Assembly (NCBI GenBank): GCA_949840915.1
Contig: CATKXY010000001.1
Location: 1-64,000 of the forward strand
DNA: 64,000 bases
Reading direction: 5' to 3'
DNA from: an uncultured Lachnospiraceae bacterium
GTDB lineage: Bacteria; Bacillota; Clostridia; Lachnospirales; Lachnospiraceae
In this document: one piece after another, positions 15,094 through 23,729 of the stretch
How the letters are laid out: every line of letters starts with the position of its first letter
How positions within the stretch are numbered: position 1 is the stretch's first letter
Translations under genes and position numbers: made by a program
Notes under the pieces: generated by a model
Told to the model about the DNA's origin: nothing
Seen by the model: the letters and a program-made list of their open reading frames with translations, nothing else
Databases searched by the model: none

Positions 15094-15109
15094 GTCATTT
15101 CAACCATTG

Positions 15110-17821
15110 TCAATCGTCATCGTCGTCATCCGAATAGCCGGGATTGCGCTGGTTCATCTCCCATTGATGCTGATTCAGGATTGCCTCGTAATCCGGGTTC
15201 GCAAAGAACAGAGCGTCATGGGGACAGATATTGGAGGTCTTGGGCGCCAGCACAGTCTGGGTTCCGTCTCCGTTGTCCACAATGGCGGTGGAGCCGTTCA
15301 GCAGTGCGGGGTGTTCCGGCAGCGACAGAGTGGCGATACCGTCGTATGCGAAAGGACATTCCGGTGCTGCGATCAGGCCGCAGTATGCACAGATGCGCCC
15401 CTGATAGTGGATATCGCAGAGCTCTGTGGGCTCGGTACCCTCGGCAAAATATTCTGTCCTGACGCAGCCGGCCTCCGCACAGAGCCCGGGAGTCGGAAGC
15501 TTTCCTGACTTTGAGCAGATCTGTGTCTGTACCAGTCCCTCGGGAATAGCAAAGCTTGCGTTGGGCAGCTCCTCGTGTATGCGCTTCATAATATTCTTCC
15601 ACAGAATCTTAGCCAGGTTAGACTCGTTGACGTTGGCGTTGCTGCTGGTGTTGAGGCTCACGTTATTATCATACCCGGCCCACACGGTTGCAGTATAGTA
15701 AGGGGTGTAGCCGGCGAACCAAACATCCTGGTACTTCTGGGATGTTCCGGTTTTGCCTGCGATGGCCATGCTGGAGTTGAAATTACATCTGCCGCCTGTT
15801 CCCTTTGTCACCACGTCTGTCATGGCATCCGTCAGGAGAAAGGCAGTGGACGGCTTCAGTACCTGGCGGCTCTTGGGAACCGTGTTGTCGAGGATCACAT
15901 TGCCGTCCGCGTCCGTGACCCTGGTGTAGAGCTTGGGCTCCATATAGGTGCCCAGGTTGGCAATGGAGGCGTAGGCCGCGTTCAGCTCGTAGGGGCTGAC
16001 GCCGTTGGTGATGCCGCCGATGGCTGTGGGCTGCTGCATATCAGAAAACATTTGGTCGCCGATCCAGGTACCGTCGGTCAGAGTGGTAAAGCCGAAATTG
16101 ATCAGATAGTCATAGCCGAGCTGGGGCGTCACCACCGTAAAGGTCTTGACCGCGATGATATTCAGGGACTGCTCGATGGCATAGCGGATGGAGCAGATAC
16201 CCTTCCAGCCCACTTTGTTTACATCATACCAGTTGTTCACAGGCTGTCCGGTATCATAATTGAAGGGCGCGTCATTGTAGACCGTGGCCAGCGTCTGTCC
16301 GTTGGCGTCCAGAGCCGGGGCAAAGGCTGCCAGAACCTTGAAGGTGGATCCGGGAGAGTTGCCGGCGGCAGTGGCGCGGTTTAAGGTGCGCCTTCCCTCC
16401 TTGGCGCCGCGTCCGCCCACCATGGCCACCACATAGCCGGAGGTCTGATCCTCGATGACAATGGCTGCCTGGGGCTGAGCGGTCATGGAGATGCTCTCCT
16501 CATAGCTGTCGGAGTCCGCAGGCATACCGAGAGATTCCATCATGGCTGAGCGGTAGATATCGATGGCTTCATAGGCATCGTCCTGAGAGTTAAAGATCAG
16601 ATTGAAGGTCCGGTCCTTGTTTTCTTTAAACCAGGACATCATATTTTCTTTGCTGTAATTATGCTTTTCTTCGCCGGCGTCTGTGATAGTCAGCGCGTAG
16701 CTCAGATACCAGTGGGTGTTGGTGTTATAATTGTCGGGATTGGCAAATTCCTCGTCTGCGATTGCCTGGATCTTAGGATCCAGGGTGGAATCAATGCGCA
16801 GTCCGCCGGAGGACATCAGGTATTCCGCGTTGGCCTCGGGATATCCGGCCGCGATCAGATCGTCCAGTACCTGTTCGTACAGGGCGTCCGAGAAATAAGA
16901 GCCTGAAGTGGCGTTGCCCACTTTGAAATCCACATCGTGCAGGCTGATCCGCTTGTACACATCCTCGGAATCCGCTATGGCCTCATCATACTGATCCTTG
17001 GTGATGAATTCCAGCTCCAGCATTTTGTCCAGACAGGTTTTGCGCCGTTTTGCGTTGTTTTCAGGTCTGCTGATCGGGTTGTTGGCCCGGGGATTCTGGG
17101 TGATGCTGACAATGACGGCACTCTCCGAGATGTTGAGCTCGGAGCAGGATTTGCCGAAGTAGCGCAGGGAAGCAGCCTCTACGCCCAGAGTATTCTGGCC
17201 CAGATTGACTGCGTTCATATAGCGCAGGAGCACCTCATCCTTGGTGGTATTCTTGGTGAGTTCCAGCGCAAGATACTGTTCCTGCAGCTTGCGCTTGACC
17301 ATCTTGATCATATTGCCGTCTTCCTCTGTCCAGTCGGTAAAGACGGTGTTTTTCAGAAGCTGTTGGGTGATGGTGCTGGCTCCCTGCTTCTCCTTGCCGC
17401 CGGTCTTGATGAACTGATATCCGGCGCGGACCATACCGATCATGTCGATGCCGTTGTGCTGGTAGAAGCGCTCGTCCTCGATGGCTACGAAGGCCTGTCC
17501 CAGATGTTTGGGCACCTGATCGATAGTCACATTGATCCTGTTGGAGTTCATGCTGACATACTGATCAATCTCATTGCCCTCTCTGTCGTAGACGATTGTG
17601 GCCTGGCCGGAGGTCACCACATCGCTGACGCGTATGTTGGGCGTGTCCTCCAGAATGCCGTGGAACATGCCGATTCCCGCGGCAACACCGCAGATGCCGG
17701 TTCCGAGAAATGCGATGAGAAAGAGCTTCACGCCGGTGATAAGAACCTTTTTTCCCCATTTTCCTGATTTAGAGTTCAGAGTCCGCTGTTTTTCCCGAAC
17801 TCCCCGTTTTCCGTAATTCAT
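15110..17821 (-). CDS. class A penicillin-binding protein (PBP1A-type transglycosylase/transpeptidase)
   Basis: 903 residues. A basic N-terminus is followed by one membrane anchor (about 28-55). The GT51 glycosyltransferase domain shows IEDERFYQHNG (catalytic glutamate about 117) and ASTITQQLLKN. The transpeptidase domain carries SPGSTFK (nucleophile S492), SLN in EQSLNII, and KTG in AGKTGTSQ. The C-terminal tail has several Cys pairs (LCDIHYQGRICAYCG) and ends in six consecutive aspartates. The enzyme polymerises and cross-links peptidoglycan outside the membrane. The ATG at 17821 follows AAGGAAGG. A TATAAT -10 box lies on the minus strand at 17902-17897. The Cys/Asp-rich tail is unusual and may bind metal. 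Confidence 0.95.
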   Translation of the reverse strand: MNYGKRGVREKQRTLNSKSGKWGKKVLITGVKLFLIAFLGTGICGVAAGIGMFHGILEDTPNIRVSDVVTSGQATIVYDREGNEIDQYVSMNSNRINVTIDQVPKHLGQAFVAIEDERFYQHNGIDMIGMVRAGYQFIKTGGKEKQGASTITQQLLKNTVFTDWTEEDGNMIKMVKRKLQEQYLALELTKNTTKDEVLLRYMNAVNLGQNTLGVEAASLRYFGKSCSELNISESAVIVSITQNPRANNPISRPENNAKRRKTCLDKMLELEFITKDQYDEAIADSEDVYKRISLHDVDFKVGNATSGSYFSDALYEQVLDDLIAAGYPEANAEYLMSSGGLRIDSTLDPKIQAIADEEFANPDNYNTNTHWYLSYALTITDAGEEKHNYSKENMMSWFKENKDRTFNLIFNSQDDAYEAIDIYRSAMMESLGMPADSDSYEESISMTAQPQAAIVIEDQTSGYVVAMVGGRGAKEGRRTLNRATAAGNSPGSTFKVLAAFAPALDANGQTLATVYNDAPFNYDTGQPVNNWYDVNKVGWKGICSIRYAIEQSLNIIAVKTFTVVTPQLGYDYLINFGFTTLTDGTWIGDQMFSDMQQPTAIGGITNGVSPYELNAAYASIANLGTYMEPKLYTRVTDADGNVILDNTVPKSRQVLKPSTAFLLTDAMTDVVTKGTGGRCNFNSSMAIAGKTGTSQKYQDVWFAGYTPYYTATVWAGYDNNVSLNTSSNANVNESNLAKILWKNIMKRIHEELPNASFAIPEGLVQTQICSKSGKLPTPGLCAEAGCVRTEYFAEGTEPTELCDIHYQGRICAYCGLIAAPECPFAYDGIATLSLPEHPALLNGSTAIVDNGDGTQTVLAPKTSNICPHDALFFANPDYEAILNQHQWEMNQRNPGYSDDDDDD

Positions 17822-17952
17822 AAAATTCGCCTTCCTTATTGTCTATTGCCTGAGATTTTGCCTGCGGGCATATTACCCGACCATAAGATTCTTTATATTA
17901 TAGCAGAAAAGAATATGTAAATAAAGAATTTATTTCCAGTCTTAAGAATTGT

Positions 17953-17981
17953 TTCACATTTTGGCCAAAATATGCTAGAAT
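17953..17981 (+). promoter_or_regulatory. promoter for the yigZ-family gene
   Basis: TTCACA (17953-17958), 17-bp spacer, TAGAAT (17976-17981), 30 bp before the ATG. Confidence 0.6.
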
Positions 17982-18010
17982 AATATGAATGTTAAAAAGG
18001 GGACAGGTCT

Positions 18011-18643
18011 ATGGAGTCATACAGAGTGCTGCTGGAGGGCGGACAGGGGGAGATCGTGGAGAAAAAATCCCGTTTTATCGCCACCGTCGCCGGATGCGGG
18101 ACGGAGGAGGAAGCCGTCCGTTTTATCGAGAGTACCCGAAAAAAATACTGGGATGCCAGACATAACTGCTCTGCTTTCGTCATCGGCGACAGGGGAGAGC
18201 TTACCCGCTGCAGCGACGACGGGGAACCTTCGGGAACGGCGGGACGGCCGATGCTGGAGGTGCTATTGGGAACCGGTATACGCAATGCGGCAGTGGTGGT
18301 GACGCGTTATTTCGGCGGAGTGCTGCTCGGAACCGGCGGCCTGGTGCGGGCATACACCCGCGCAGTGCAGGAAGGACTTTCCCATTGTGTCGTCGGAGTC
18401 AATCGCTTTGGCTGTGAGCTCGAGATACTCACGGACTATAATGGTGTGGGCAAGATTCTGTATCTGCTGGGACAAAGAGGCATTGACCCCATAGACAGCC
18501 AGTACACGGATGTAGTCAGACTGCGCATCCTGATTCCGGCAGAGCTTGAAAGTGCGCTGCGGGGTGAGATCACGGAGGCGACTTTGGGCAGGGCGCAGAT
18601 AGACAAAATACAGGAGAGATATTATATTGAAAGACAATCCTGA
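18011..18643 (+). CDS. YigZ/IMPACT family protein (UPF0029)
   Basis: 210 residues, standard length. The N-terminal RWD-independent Impact domain carries KKSRFIA, DARHNCSAFVIG, RCSDDGEPSGTAGRP and VVVTRYFGGVLLGTGGLVRAY, the family signature. A smaller alpha/beta C-terminal domain (about 140-210) follows. YigZ-type proteins are conserved but their biochemical role is unsettled; a link to translation or nucleic-acid binding is proposed. The ATG follows AAAAAGGGG and a promoter. Confidence 0.92.
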   Translation: MESYRVLLEGGQGEIVEKKSRFIATVAGCGTEEEAVRFIESTRKKYWDARHNCSAFVIGDRGELTRCSDDGEPSGTAGRPMLEVLLGTGIRNAAVVVTRYFGGVLLGTGGLVRAYTRAVQEGLSHCVVGVNRFGCELEILTDYNGVGKILYLLGQRGIDPIDSQYTDVVRLRILIPAELESALRGEITEATLGRAQIDKIQERYYIERQS

Positions 18644-18672
18644 CTAAACTCTCTGTATAAACAGGAAGGTGG

Positions 18673-18752
18673 TGATTTTTTATGACAATACAATTGAGCG
18701 GCAGCGACAATCCTCTTCCGGGTCCAAGTATCAGCCGGAGCATAAAAAATCA
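18673..18752 (+). promoter_or_regulatory. inverted repeat in the mgtE leader
   Basis: Perfect 12-bp inverted repeat: TGATTTTTTATG (18673-18684) and CATAAAAAATCA (18741-18752). The left arm contains the start codon of a small leader ORF; the right arm ends a few nt before the mgtE ribosome site (AAGGAGAG). A CGGC/GCCG pair can close an inner loop. Confidence 0.5.
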
Positions 18753-18804
18753 TCACAAGGAGAGAAAGTATGGATCAGGTTTTGACTGTGGAGGAATTGC
18801 TTGA
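18682..18804 (+). CDS. putative leader peptide overlapping mgtE
   Basis: 40-codon ORF starting at an ATG preceded by AAGGTGGTGAT, an unusually good anti-SD match. It contains a proline-bearing NPLPGPS stretch at residues 10-16 and ends at a TGA inside mgtE codon 12, in the +1 frame relative to mgtE. Position, ribosome site and the overlapping inverted repeat suggest a regulatory upstream ORF rather than a stable protein. Proline-containing leader peptides are known to control Mg2+ transporter genes in enterobacteria (mgtL/mgtA); applying that here is inference. Confidence 0.35.
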   Translation: MTIQLSGSDNPLPGPSISRSIKNHHKERKYGSGFDCGGIA

Positions 18805-20119
18805 GCTTTTAGACACCAAGCAATATACAAGACTGCGCCAGTTTCTCGCGGAGGAAAACTCTGCGGATGTGGCTGCCGTCATGGAGGAGCTTGAGGAGGA
18901 AAAGCTCCTCAGAGTATTTCGGATACTGCCGAAGGATCTGGCGGCGGATGCTTTTTCCTATATGGAATCCGACATCCAGCAGACGATCATCACTGCGCTG
19001 TCCGACAGGGAGACTGCCAATATCATCAATAATCTGATGGCGGATGACGCCACGGATCTGCTGGAGGAGATGCCGGCCAATGTAGTCACCAAGATTCTGG
19101 AGAATGCCAGCGCGGAGACCCGTCGGGACATCAATCATCTTCTGCGCTATCCTGAGGATTCTGCCGGCAGCATCATGACTGTGGAATATGTGGATCTGAA
19201 GGAAACTCTCACCGTGGAGGGAGCCATCGCCCATATCCGGGCGGTGGGACTCGACAGCGAGACCATCAACGTCTGCTATGTGCTGGACGCTCAGAGAAGG
19301 CTCCTGGGAACGGTGGCCTTGAGATATCTGCTCCTGTCTGATCCGGGGGAGCGCATCGGCGATATCATGCATGAGAATGTGATCGCGCTCGGGACCCTTA
19401 TGGATCAGGAAGAGGTAGCGGCTCAGTTCAAGAAATATGATTTTACCACCATGCCTGTGGTGGATAACGAGAACCGTCTGGTGGGGATCATCACCGTGGA
19501 TGACATCGTGGATATCATGGAGGAGGAGACCACGGAGGATATGGAGAAGATGGCGGCTATCGTGCCCAGCGACAAGCCCTATATGAAGACTACGGTGTGG
19601 GAGACTTTCAAAAAACGGATTCCGTGGCTTCTGCTTCTCATGGTTTCCGCCGCATTTACGGGAGCTATCCTCACCAGCTTTGAAGATGCGTTAAGCGCCT
19701 GTGCGGTATTGATCGCCTTTATTCCGATGCTGATGGATACGGGCGGAAACGCCGGGGGACAAGCCAGCGTGACGGTGATCCGCGGACTGTCTCTGGGGGA
19801 GATCGAATACCGGGATGTGCCCCGGGTGGTGTTCAAGGAGGTGCGGGTGGCGCTTCTGTGCGGTCTGTGTCTGGCTGCGGCAAACTTCTGCAAGCTCCTG
19901 CTGTTTGACAGGGTGGGAGTGATGGTGGCTCTGGTGGTGTGCATCACTTTGGTAACGGCTGTATTTCTTGCTATGCTGGTGGGATGCATCCTGCCCATCG
20001 GCGCAAAGCGTCTGGGATTCGATCCCGCTGTGATGGCAAGCCCTTTCATCACTACCATCGTGGATGCATTGTCCCTGCTTGTGTACTGCGTTGTGGCCAG
20101 TGTGCTGCTGGGGATTTGA
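18770..20119 (+). CDS. mgtE: MgtE family Mg2+ transporter
   Basis: 449 residues, normal length. The cytoplasmic N domain (about 20-130, superhelical LLEEMPANVV repeats) is followed by two CBS domains (about 135-250), which sense Mg2+, then a plug helix and about five membrane spans (from 283 on). The pore region has MDTGGNAGGQAS, the family selectivity segment. It forms a homodimeric Mg2+ channel in the plasma membrane. The ribosome site AAGGAGAG lies directly behind the leader inverted repeat. No canonical M-box is visible; instead there is a short leader ORF. Confidence 0.96.
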   Translation: MDQVLTVEELLELLDTKQYTRLRQFLAEENSADVAAVMEELEEEKLLRVFRILPKDLAADAFSYMESDIQQTIITALSDRETANIINNLMADDATDLLEEMPANVVTKILENASAETRRDINHLLRYPEDSAGSIMTVEYVDLKETLTVEGAIAHIRAVGLDSETINVCYVLDAQRRLLGTVALRYLLLSDPGERIGDIMHENVIALGTLMDQEEVAAQFKKYDFTTMPVVDNENRLVGIITVDDIVDIMEEETTEDMEKMAAIVPSDKPYMKTTVWETFKKRIPWLLLLMVSAAFTGAILTSFEDALSACAVLIAFIPMLMDTGGNAGGQASVTVIRGLSLGEIEYRDVPRVVFKEVRVALLCGLCLAAANFCKLLLFDRVGVMVALVVCITLVTAVFLAMLVGCILPIGAKRLGFDPAVMASPFITTIVDALSLLVYCVVASVLLGI

Positions 20120-20155
20120 GCAAAAGAGAATCGGACGTGGATTTGGGCAGAGGGC

Positions 20156-20184
20156 TTGACGCGGTTTCGTACTTATTTTATAAT
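20156..20184 (+). promoter_or_regulatory. promoter of the yicC-remA-gmk operon
   Basis: TTGACG (20156-20161), 17-bp spacer, TATAAT (20179-20184), 34 bp before the yicC ATG. Confidence 0.85.
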
Positions 20185-20217
20185 ACAAAATGGCATGTAT
20201 TGGCAGGGGGTATACAA

Positions 20218-21096
20218 ATGATCAAGAGTATGACCGGTTTTGGCAGATGTGAGATCGTCGAGAACGACAGAAAATTTACGGTGGAGATGAAATCTGTCAA
20301 TCATCGCTATCTGGATGTGAATATCAAGATGCCCAAGAAGCTGAACTTCTTTGAGTCGGCTATCCGCAGCGAGTTAAAAAAGTATATCTCCAGAGGTAAG
20401 GTGGATATTTTTATCACCTATGAGGATTTTTCGGAGAGCACCTCGGGCGTGCGCTATAATAAGGAAGCGGCGGAGGCGTATCTGCGGTATCTGAGGCAGA
20501 TGGCGCAGGAGTTCGGGCTCGACGACGATATCCGCGTTTCCACACTCTCCAAATATCCCGAGGTATTCACCATGGAGGAGCAGGACGTGGATGAGGAGGA
20601 GCTCTGGAAGGAGCTGCAGAGAGCGCTCTCGGGCGCGTCGGAAATGTTCGTGCAGACCCGCGTGGCGGAGGGAGAGCATCTGCGGGAGGATCTGATCGCC
20701 AAGCTGGACGGCATGGAGCGGCTTGTGGACTCTATTGCGGAGCGGTCGCCCAGGATTGTGGCGGAGTACAGGCAGAAGCTTGCGGATAAGGTGAAGGAGC
20801 TTTTGGGCGACAGTACGATGGATGAGGCCAGGATTCTTACCGAGGTCACTATTTTTGCGGATAAGGTGTGTGTGGATGAGGAGCTGGTACGGCTGCGCAG
20901 CCACATTGATACTACCAGAAAGACACTGACGGAAGGCGGCAGTATCGGGCGCAAGCTCGATTTTATTGCCCAGGAGATGAACAGGGAGGCCAATACGACT
21001 CTGTCCAAATCCAATGATCTGGAGATTTCCAATTATGCCATCGAACTGAAGACCGAGATAGAGAAGGTACGCGAGCAGATACAGAATATCGAATAG
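20218..21096 (+). CDS. YicC family endoribonuclease
   Basis: 292 residues. The N-terminal YicC domain starts IKSMTGFGR and continues with EMKSVNHRYLDVNIKMP; the C-terminal DUF1732 region includes ILTEVTIFADK and FIAQEMNREANTTLSKS. YicC/YloC proteins are RNases linked to sRNA/mRNA turnover and stationary-phase survival. First gene of an operon with remA, gmk and rpoZ, as in Bacillus. The ATG at 20218 follows GGCAGGGGG. A longer upstream frame reading back into mgtE is not a real start because the promoter lies at 20156-20184. Confidence 0.94.
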   Translation: MIKSMTGFGRCEIVENDRKFTVEMKSVNHRYLDVNIKMPKKLNFFESAIRSELKKYISRGKVDIFITYEDFSESTSGVRYNKEAAEAYLRYLRQMAQEFGLDDDIRVSTLSKYPEVFTMEEQDVDEEELWKELQRALSGASEMFVQTRVAEGEHLREDLIAKLDGMERLVDSIAERSPRIVAEYRQKLADKVKELLGDSTMDEARILTEVTIFADKVCVDEELVRLRSHIDTTRKTLTEGGSIGRKLDFIAQEMNREANTTLSKSNDLEISNYAIELKTEIEKVREQIQNIE

Positions 21097-21106
21097 CGGA
21101 GGCTGT

Positions 21107-21421
21107 ATGTTAATTCATATAGGTTTTGGCAATATTGTCAATACGACCAAGATTATCGCCATCGTCAGCCCGGAGTCCGCGCCAATCAAGCGCATGGTGC
21201 AGCGGGCCAGGGAGCAGGGTACGGCCATTGACGCCACACAGGGACGCAGGACCAAGTCCGTACTGGTGATGGAGAATGGTCAGGTGGTGCTGTCGGCGCT
21301 TTTGCCGGAGACTATTGTTGGGAGAATCCGTCTTCCGGAGCAGGATATGCTGTCGGATGAAGCGGATGGAGCCCCGGAGATATCCGCCTGCGGCGGAGCT
21401 TGTATGGAACGGGAGGAGTAG
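21107..21421 (+). CDS. remA: RemA-like DNA-binding regulator (DUF370)
   Basis: 104 residues. The family core is intact: HIGFGNIVNTTKIIAIVSPESAPIKR, then ATQGRRTKSVLV and LPETIVGR. In Bacillus subtilis RemA activates biofilm matrix operons. Here the C-terminal ~25 residues (SDEADGAPEISACGG) extend beyond the core. It sits 10 bp after yicC and directly upstream of gmk, the conserved neighbourhood. Whether it controls matrix genes in this organism is not shown. Confidence 0.93.
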   Translation: MLIHIGFGNIVNTTKIIAIVSPESAPIKRMVQRAREQGTAIDATQGRRTKSVLVMENGQVVLSALLPETIVGRIRLPEQDMLSDEADGAPEISACGGACMEREE

Positions 21422-21424
21422 AGC

Positions 21425-22075
21425 ATGGACAGGGAACTGCCGGAAAAGGGAATTTTGATCGTGCTCTCCGGTTTTTCGGGGGCAGGCAAGGGAACACTGG
21501 TAAAGAAACTATTGGAAACCTATGACAATTATGCGCTCTCCATCTCCATGACCACCAGAGCACCCCGGCCGGGCGAGGCGGAGGGTGTCCATTACTTTTT
21601 TACGGACAGGGAGCACTTTGAGGAACGGATTGCCGCCAATGGTCTGATCGAATACGCGCAGTACTGCGGCAATTATTACGGAACCCCCAGGGCCTATGTG
21701 GAGGAGCAGCTTTCGGCCGGCAAAAATGTACTGTTAGAGATTGAGATACAGGGAGCTCTGAAGATCAAGGAACTTTTTCCCGAGAGCCTGTTGTTGTTTG
21801 TGACGCCGCCGAACGCGGCCGAGCTGGAGCGCAGACTGCGGGGCAGGGGCACGGAGACGGAGGAGGTCATCGCCAGCCGTCTGGCCCGGGCAAGCGAGGA
21901 ATCGGAGGGCATGGAGGCCTATGATTATATTGTGATAAATGATGATCTGAAGACCTGTGTGGAGGAGCTTCACCAGATTGTTGAGGCGGCCCGCAGAGCG
22001 CCGATTCGCAGAGATGCATTTATAAAAGAAATCAGAGAGGAACTGAAAGGTTTCGTGAAAGGAGCACAAAAATAA
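21425..22075 (+). CDS. gmk: guanylate kinase
   Basis: 216 residues. P-loop SGFSGAGKGTLVKKLL (16-30), GMP-binding SMTTRAPRPGE (39-49) with GVHYFF, and lid region near ELERRLRGRGTE. It phosphorylates GMP/dGMP to GDP/dGDP. The stop overlaps the rpoZ start by 1 nt (TAATG). Slightly longer than E. coli Gmk because of a C-terminal helix. Confidence 0.97.
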   Translation: MDRELPEKGILIVLSGFSGAGKGTLVKKLLETYDNYALSISMTTRAPRPGEAEGVHYFFTDREHFEERIAANGLIEYAQYCGNYYGTPRAYVEEQLSAGKNVLLEIEIQGALKIKELFPESLLLFVTPPNAAELERRLRGRGTETEEVIASRLARASEESEGMEAYDYIVINDDLKTCVEELHQIVEAARRAPIRRDAFIKEIREELKGFVKGAQK

Positions 22076-22314
22076 TGTTACATCCGTCTTATTCCGATTT
22101 GATGAAGGTGGTAAACAGCGAGGTGGAGATTGGTGAGGCGCCTGTGGTAAACAGCCGCTATTCCATTGTCATGGCTACCTCCAAGCGCGCACGACAGATT
22201 ATATCCGGGGAGGAGCCGCTGGCGGACGGAGACGTGCAGAAGCCGCTGTCTCTGGCAGTAGAGGAGCTCAATCAGGGGAAAATCAAGATCCTTGGAGACG
22301 AGGAAGAAGCATAA
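22075..22314 (+). CDS. rpoZ: RNA polymerase omega subunit
   Basis: 79 residues. LHPSYSDLM, then VNSRYSIVMATSKRARQI (the conserved omega core) and KPLSLAVEELNQGKI. Assists assembly of the beta' subunit. Follows gmk with a 1-nt overlap, as in most Firmicutes. Confidence 0.96.
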   Translation: MLHPSYSDLMKVVNSEVEIGEAPVVNSRYSIVMATSKRARQIISGEEPLADGDVQKPLSLAVEELNQGKIKILGDEEEA

Positions 22315-22333
22315 GAGAAGAGTTTATGAGCGG

Positions 22334-22370
22334 TAGCCGGCGTGGGAAACATAACTTCATCCGCCGGCTA
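22334..22370 (+). terminator. hairpin between rpoZ and rimO (possible attenuator)
   Basis: Perfect 9-bp stem TAGCCGGCG (22334-22342) and CGCCGGCTA (22362-22370), followed by only three T. A weak terminator or RNA processing signal is possible. Confidence 0.45.
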
Positions 22371-22394
22371 TTTCGCATCGAAAAGGAGAGCTGT

Positions 22395-23729
22395 ATGAAG
22401 ATTTTGTTTGTCTCTCTGGGATGTGACAAAAATCTGGTGGATTCTGAGAAGATGCTGGGCATGCTCTCGGAGAAGGGGTACGAGTTTACGGATGACGAGA
22501 CTCAGGCGGATATTGCTGTGGTAAACACCTGCTGCTTTATCGGAGATGCCAAGGAGGAGAGTATCAATACTTTGCTCCAGATGAGTGAACTGAAGGAATC
22601 CGGACAGCTGAAGGCGTTGCTTGCAGCAGGGTGTCTGGCACAGCGCTACAGGGAGGAGATCCAGCGGGAGATTCCCGAGGTGGATGCAATCGTGGGTACT
22701 ATGGCCGTCGATGAGATCGCGGCCGCTGTGGAGGAGGTGCTGGCCGGGCGGTCGGCAAATCATTATAGAGACATCAACGCAGCGCCGTTTGCTGGCGGAA
22801 AGCGAGTGGTGACTACGGGCGGCCATTATGCATATCTTAAAATAGCGGAGGGCTGCGACAAGCATTGCACATATTGCATTATTCCCAAGGTGCGCGGGAA
22901 ATTCCGCAGTGTGCCTATGGAAGCGCTGCTTTCGGAAGCGCGGCAGTTGGCGGAGGGCGGCGTGAAGGAGCTGATTCTTGTGGCGCAGGAGACCACGCTC
23001 TATGGCGTGGATCTGTACGGAGAGAAGAGCCTGCCCAGGCTTTTGCGGGAACTGGGGAAGGTGAACGGTATCCGGTGGATCCGTCTCCTGTACTGTTATC
23101 CTGAGGAGATCACGGAGGAATTGATCCGGACGATCGCCGCGGAACCCAAGGTGTGCCATTATCTGGACATTCCCATTCAGCATGCGTCAGACAGCGTGCT
23201 GAAGAGGATGGGCCGCCGCACCGACGGGCAGGAGCTTAAGAATATCATTGCCGGGCTGCGGGAGAAGATTCCTGATATCTGCCTGCGCACAACGCTCATC
23301 AGCGGCTTCCCCGGGGAGACTCAGGAGGATTTCGAGGAGCTGTACCGCTTTGTAAACGAGATGGAGTTTGACCGGCTGGGTGTTTTCGCTTATTCTCAGG
23401 AGGAGGATACTCCTGCGGCTGACATGGAGGAGCAGATTCCGGAGGATGTCAAAGCATTTCGCAGGGATGAACTCATGGAGCTGCAGCAGGCCATCGCGTT
23501 TGAGAAGGCGGAGTCTCTGGTGGGACGGGTGCTGACTGTGATGATCGAGGGGAAGCTTGCGGACGAGGATACTTATGTGGCCAGAACTTACAGAGACGCC
23601 CCGGGTGTGGACGGTTATCTGTTTTTGAACACTACCGCAAACCTGGTGTCCGGGGATTTTGCCAGAGTGCTGGTGACGGACTCTAATGAGTATGATCTGA
23701 TAGGAGAGTTATATCATGACGAAAACTAA
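22395..23729 (+). CDS. rimO: RimO, ribosomal protein S12 methylthiotransferase
   Basis: 444 residues. The N-terminal UPF0004 domain begins VSLGCDKNLVDSE with Cys ligands for the auxiliary cluster. The radical-SAM motif GCDKHCTYC (CxxxCxxC, about residue 153) follows, and a C-terminal TRAM domain ends in GDFARVLVT. It methylthiolates an aspartate of ribosomal protein S12. The D in LGCDKN separates RimO from MiaB. Start: ATG at 22395 with AAAAGGAGAG; an upstream in-frame extension (22326) runs through the intergenic hairpin and lacks a ribosome site. It overlaps pgsA by 14 nt. Confidence 0.95.
   Translation: MKILFVSLGCDKNLVDSEKMLGMLSEKGYEFTDDETQADIAVVNTCCFIGDAKEESINTLLQMSELKESGQLKALLAAGCLAQRYREEIQREIPEVDAIVGTMAVDEIAAAVEEVLAGRSANHYRDINAAPFAGGKRVVTTGGHYAYLKIAEGCDKHCTYCIIPKVRGKFRSVPMEALLSEARQLAEGGVKELILVAQETTLYGVDLYGEKSLPRLLRELGKVNGIRWIRLLYCYPEEITEELIRTIAAEPKVCHYLDIPIQHASDSVLKRMGRRTDGQELKNIIAGLREKIPDICLRTTLISGFPGETQEDFEELYRFVNEMEFDRLGVFAYSQEEDTPAADMEEQIPEDVKAFRRDELMELQQAIAFEKAESLVGRVLTVMIEGKLADEDTYVARTYRDAPGVDGYLFLNTTANLVSGDFARVLVTDSNEYDLIGELYHDEN

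Noticed and set aside
15575..17767. Long plus-strand ORFs opposite the PBP gene
   Set aside because: The PBP on the minus strand has all catalytic motifs. The plus-strand frames have no family signal or ribosome sites.
18644..18769. M-box riboswitch before mgtE
   Set aside because: The leader is only about 125 nt and lacks the conserved M-box segments. A short ORF and one inverted repeat explain it better.
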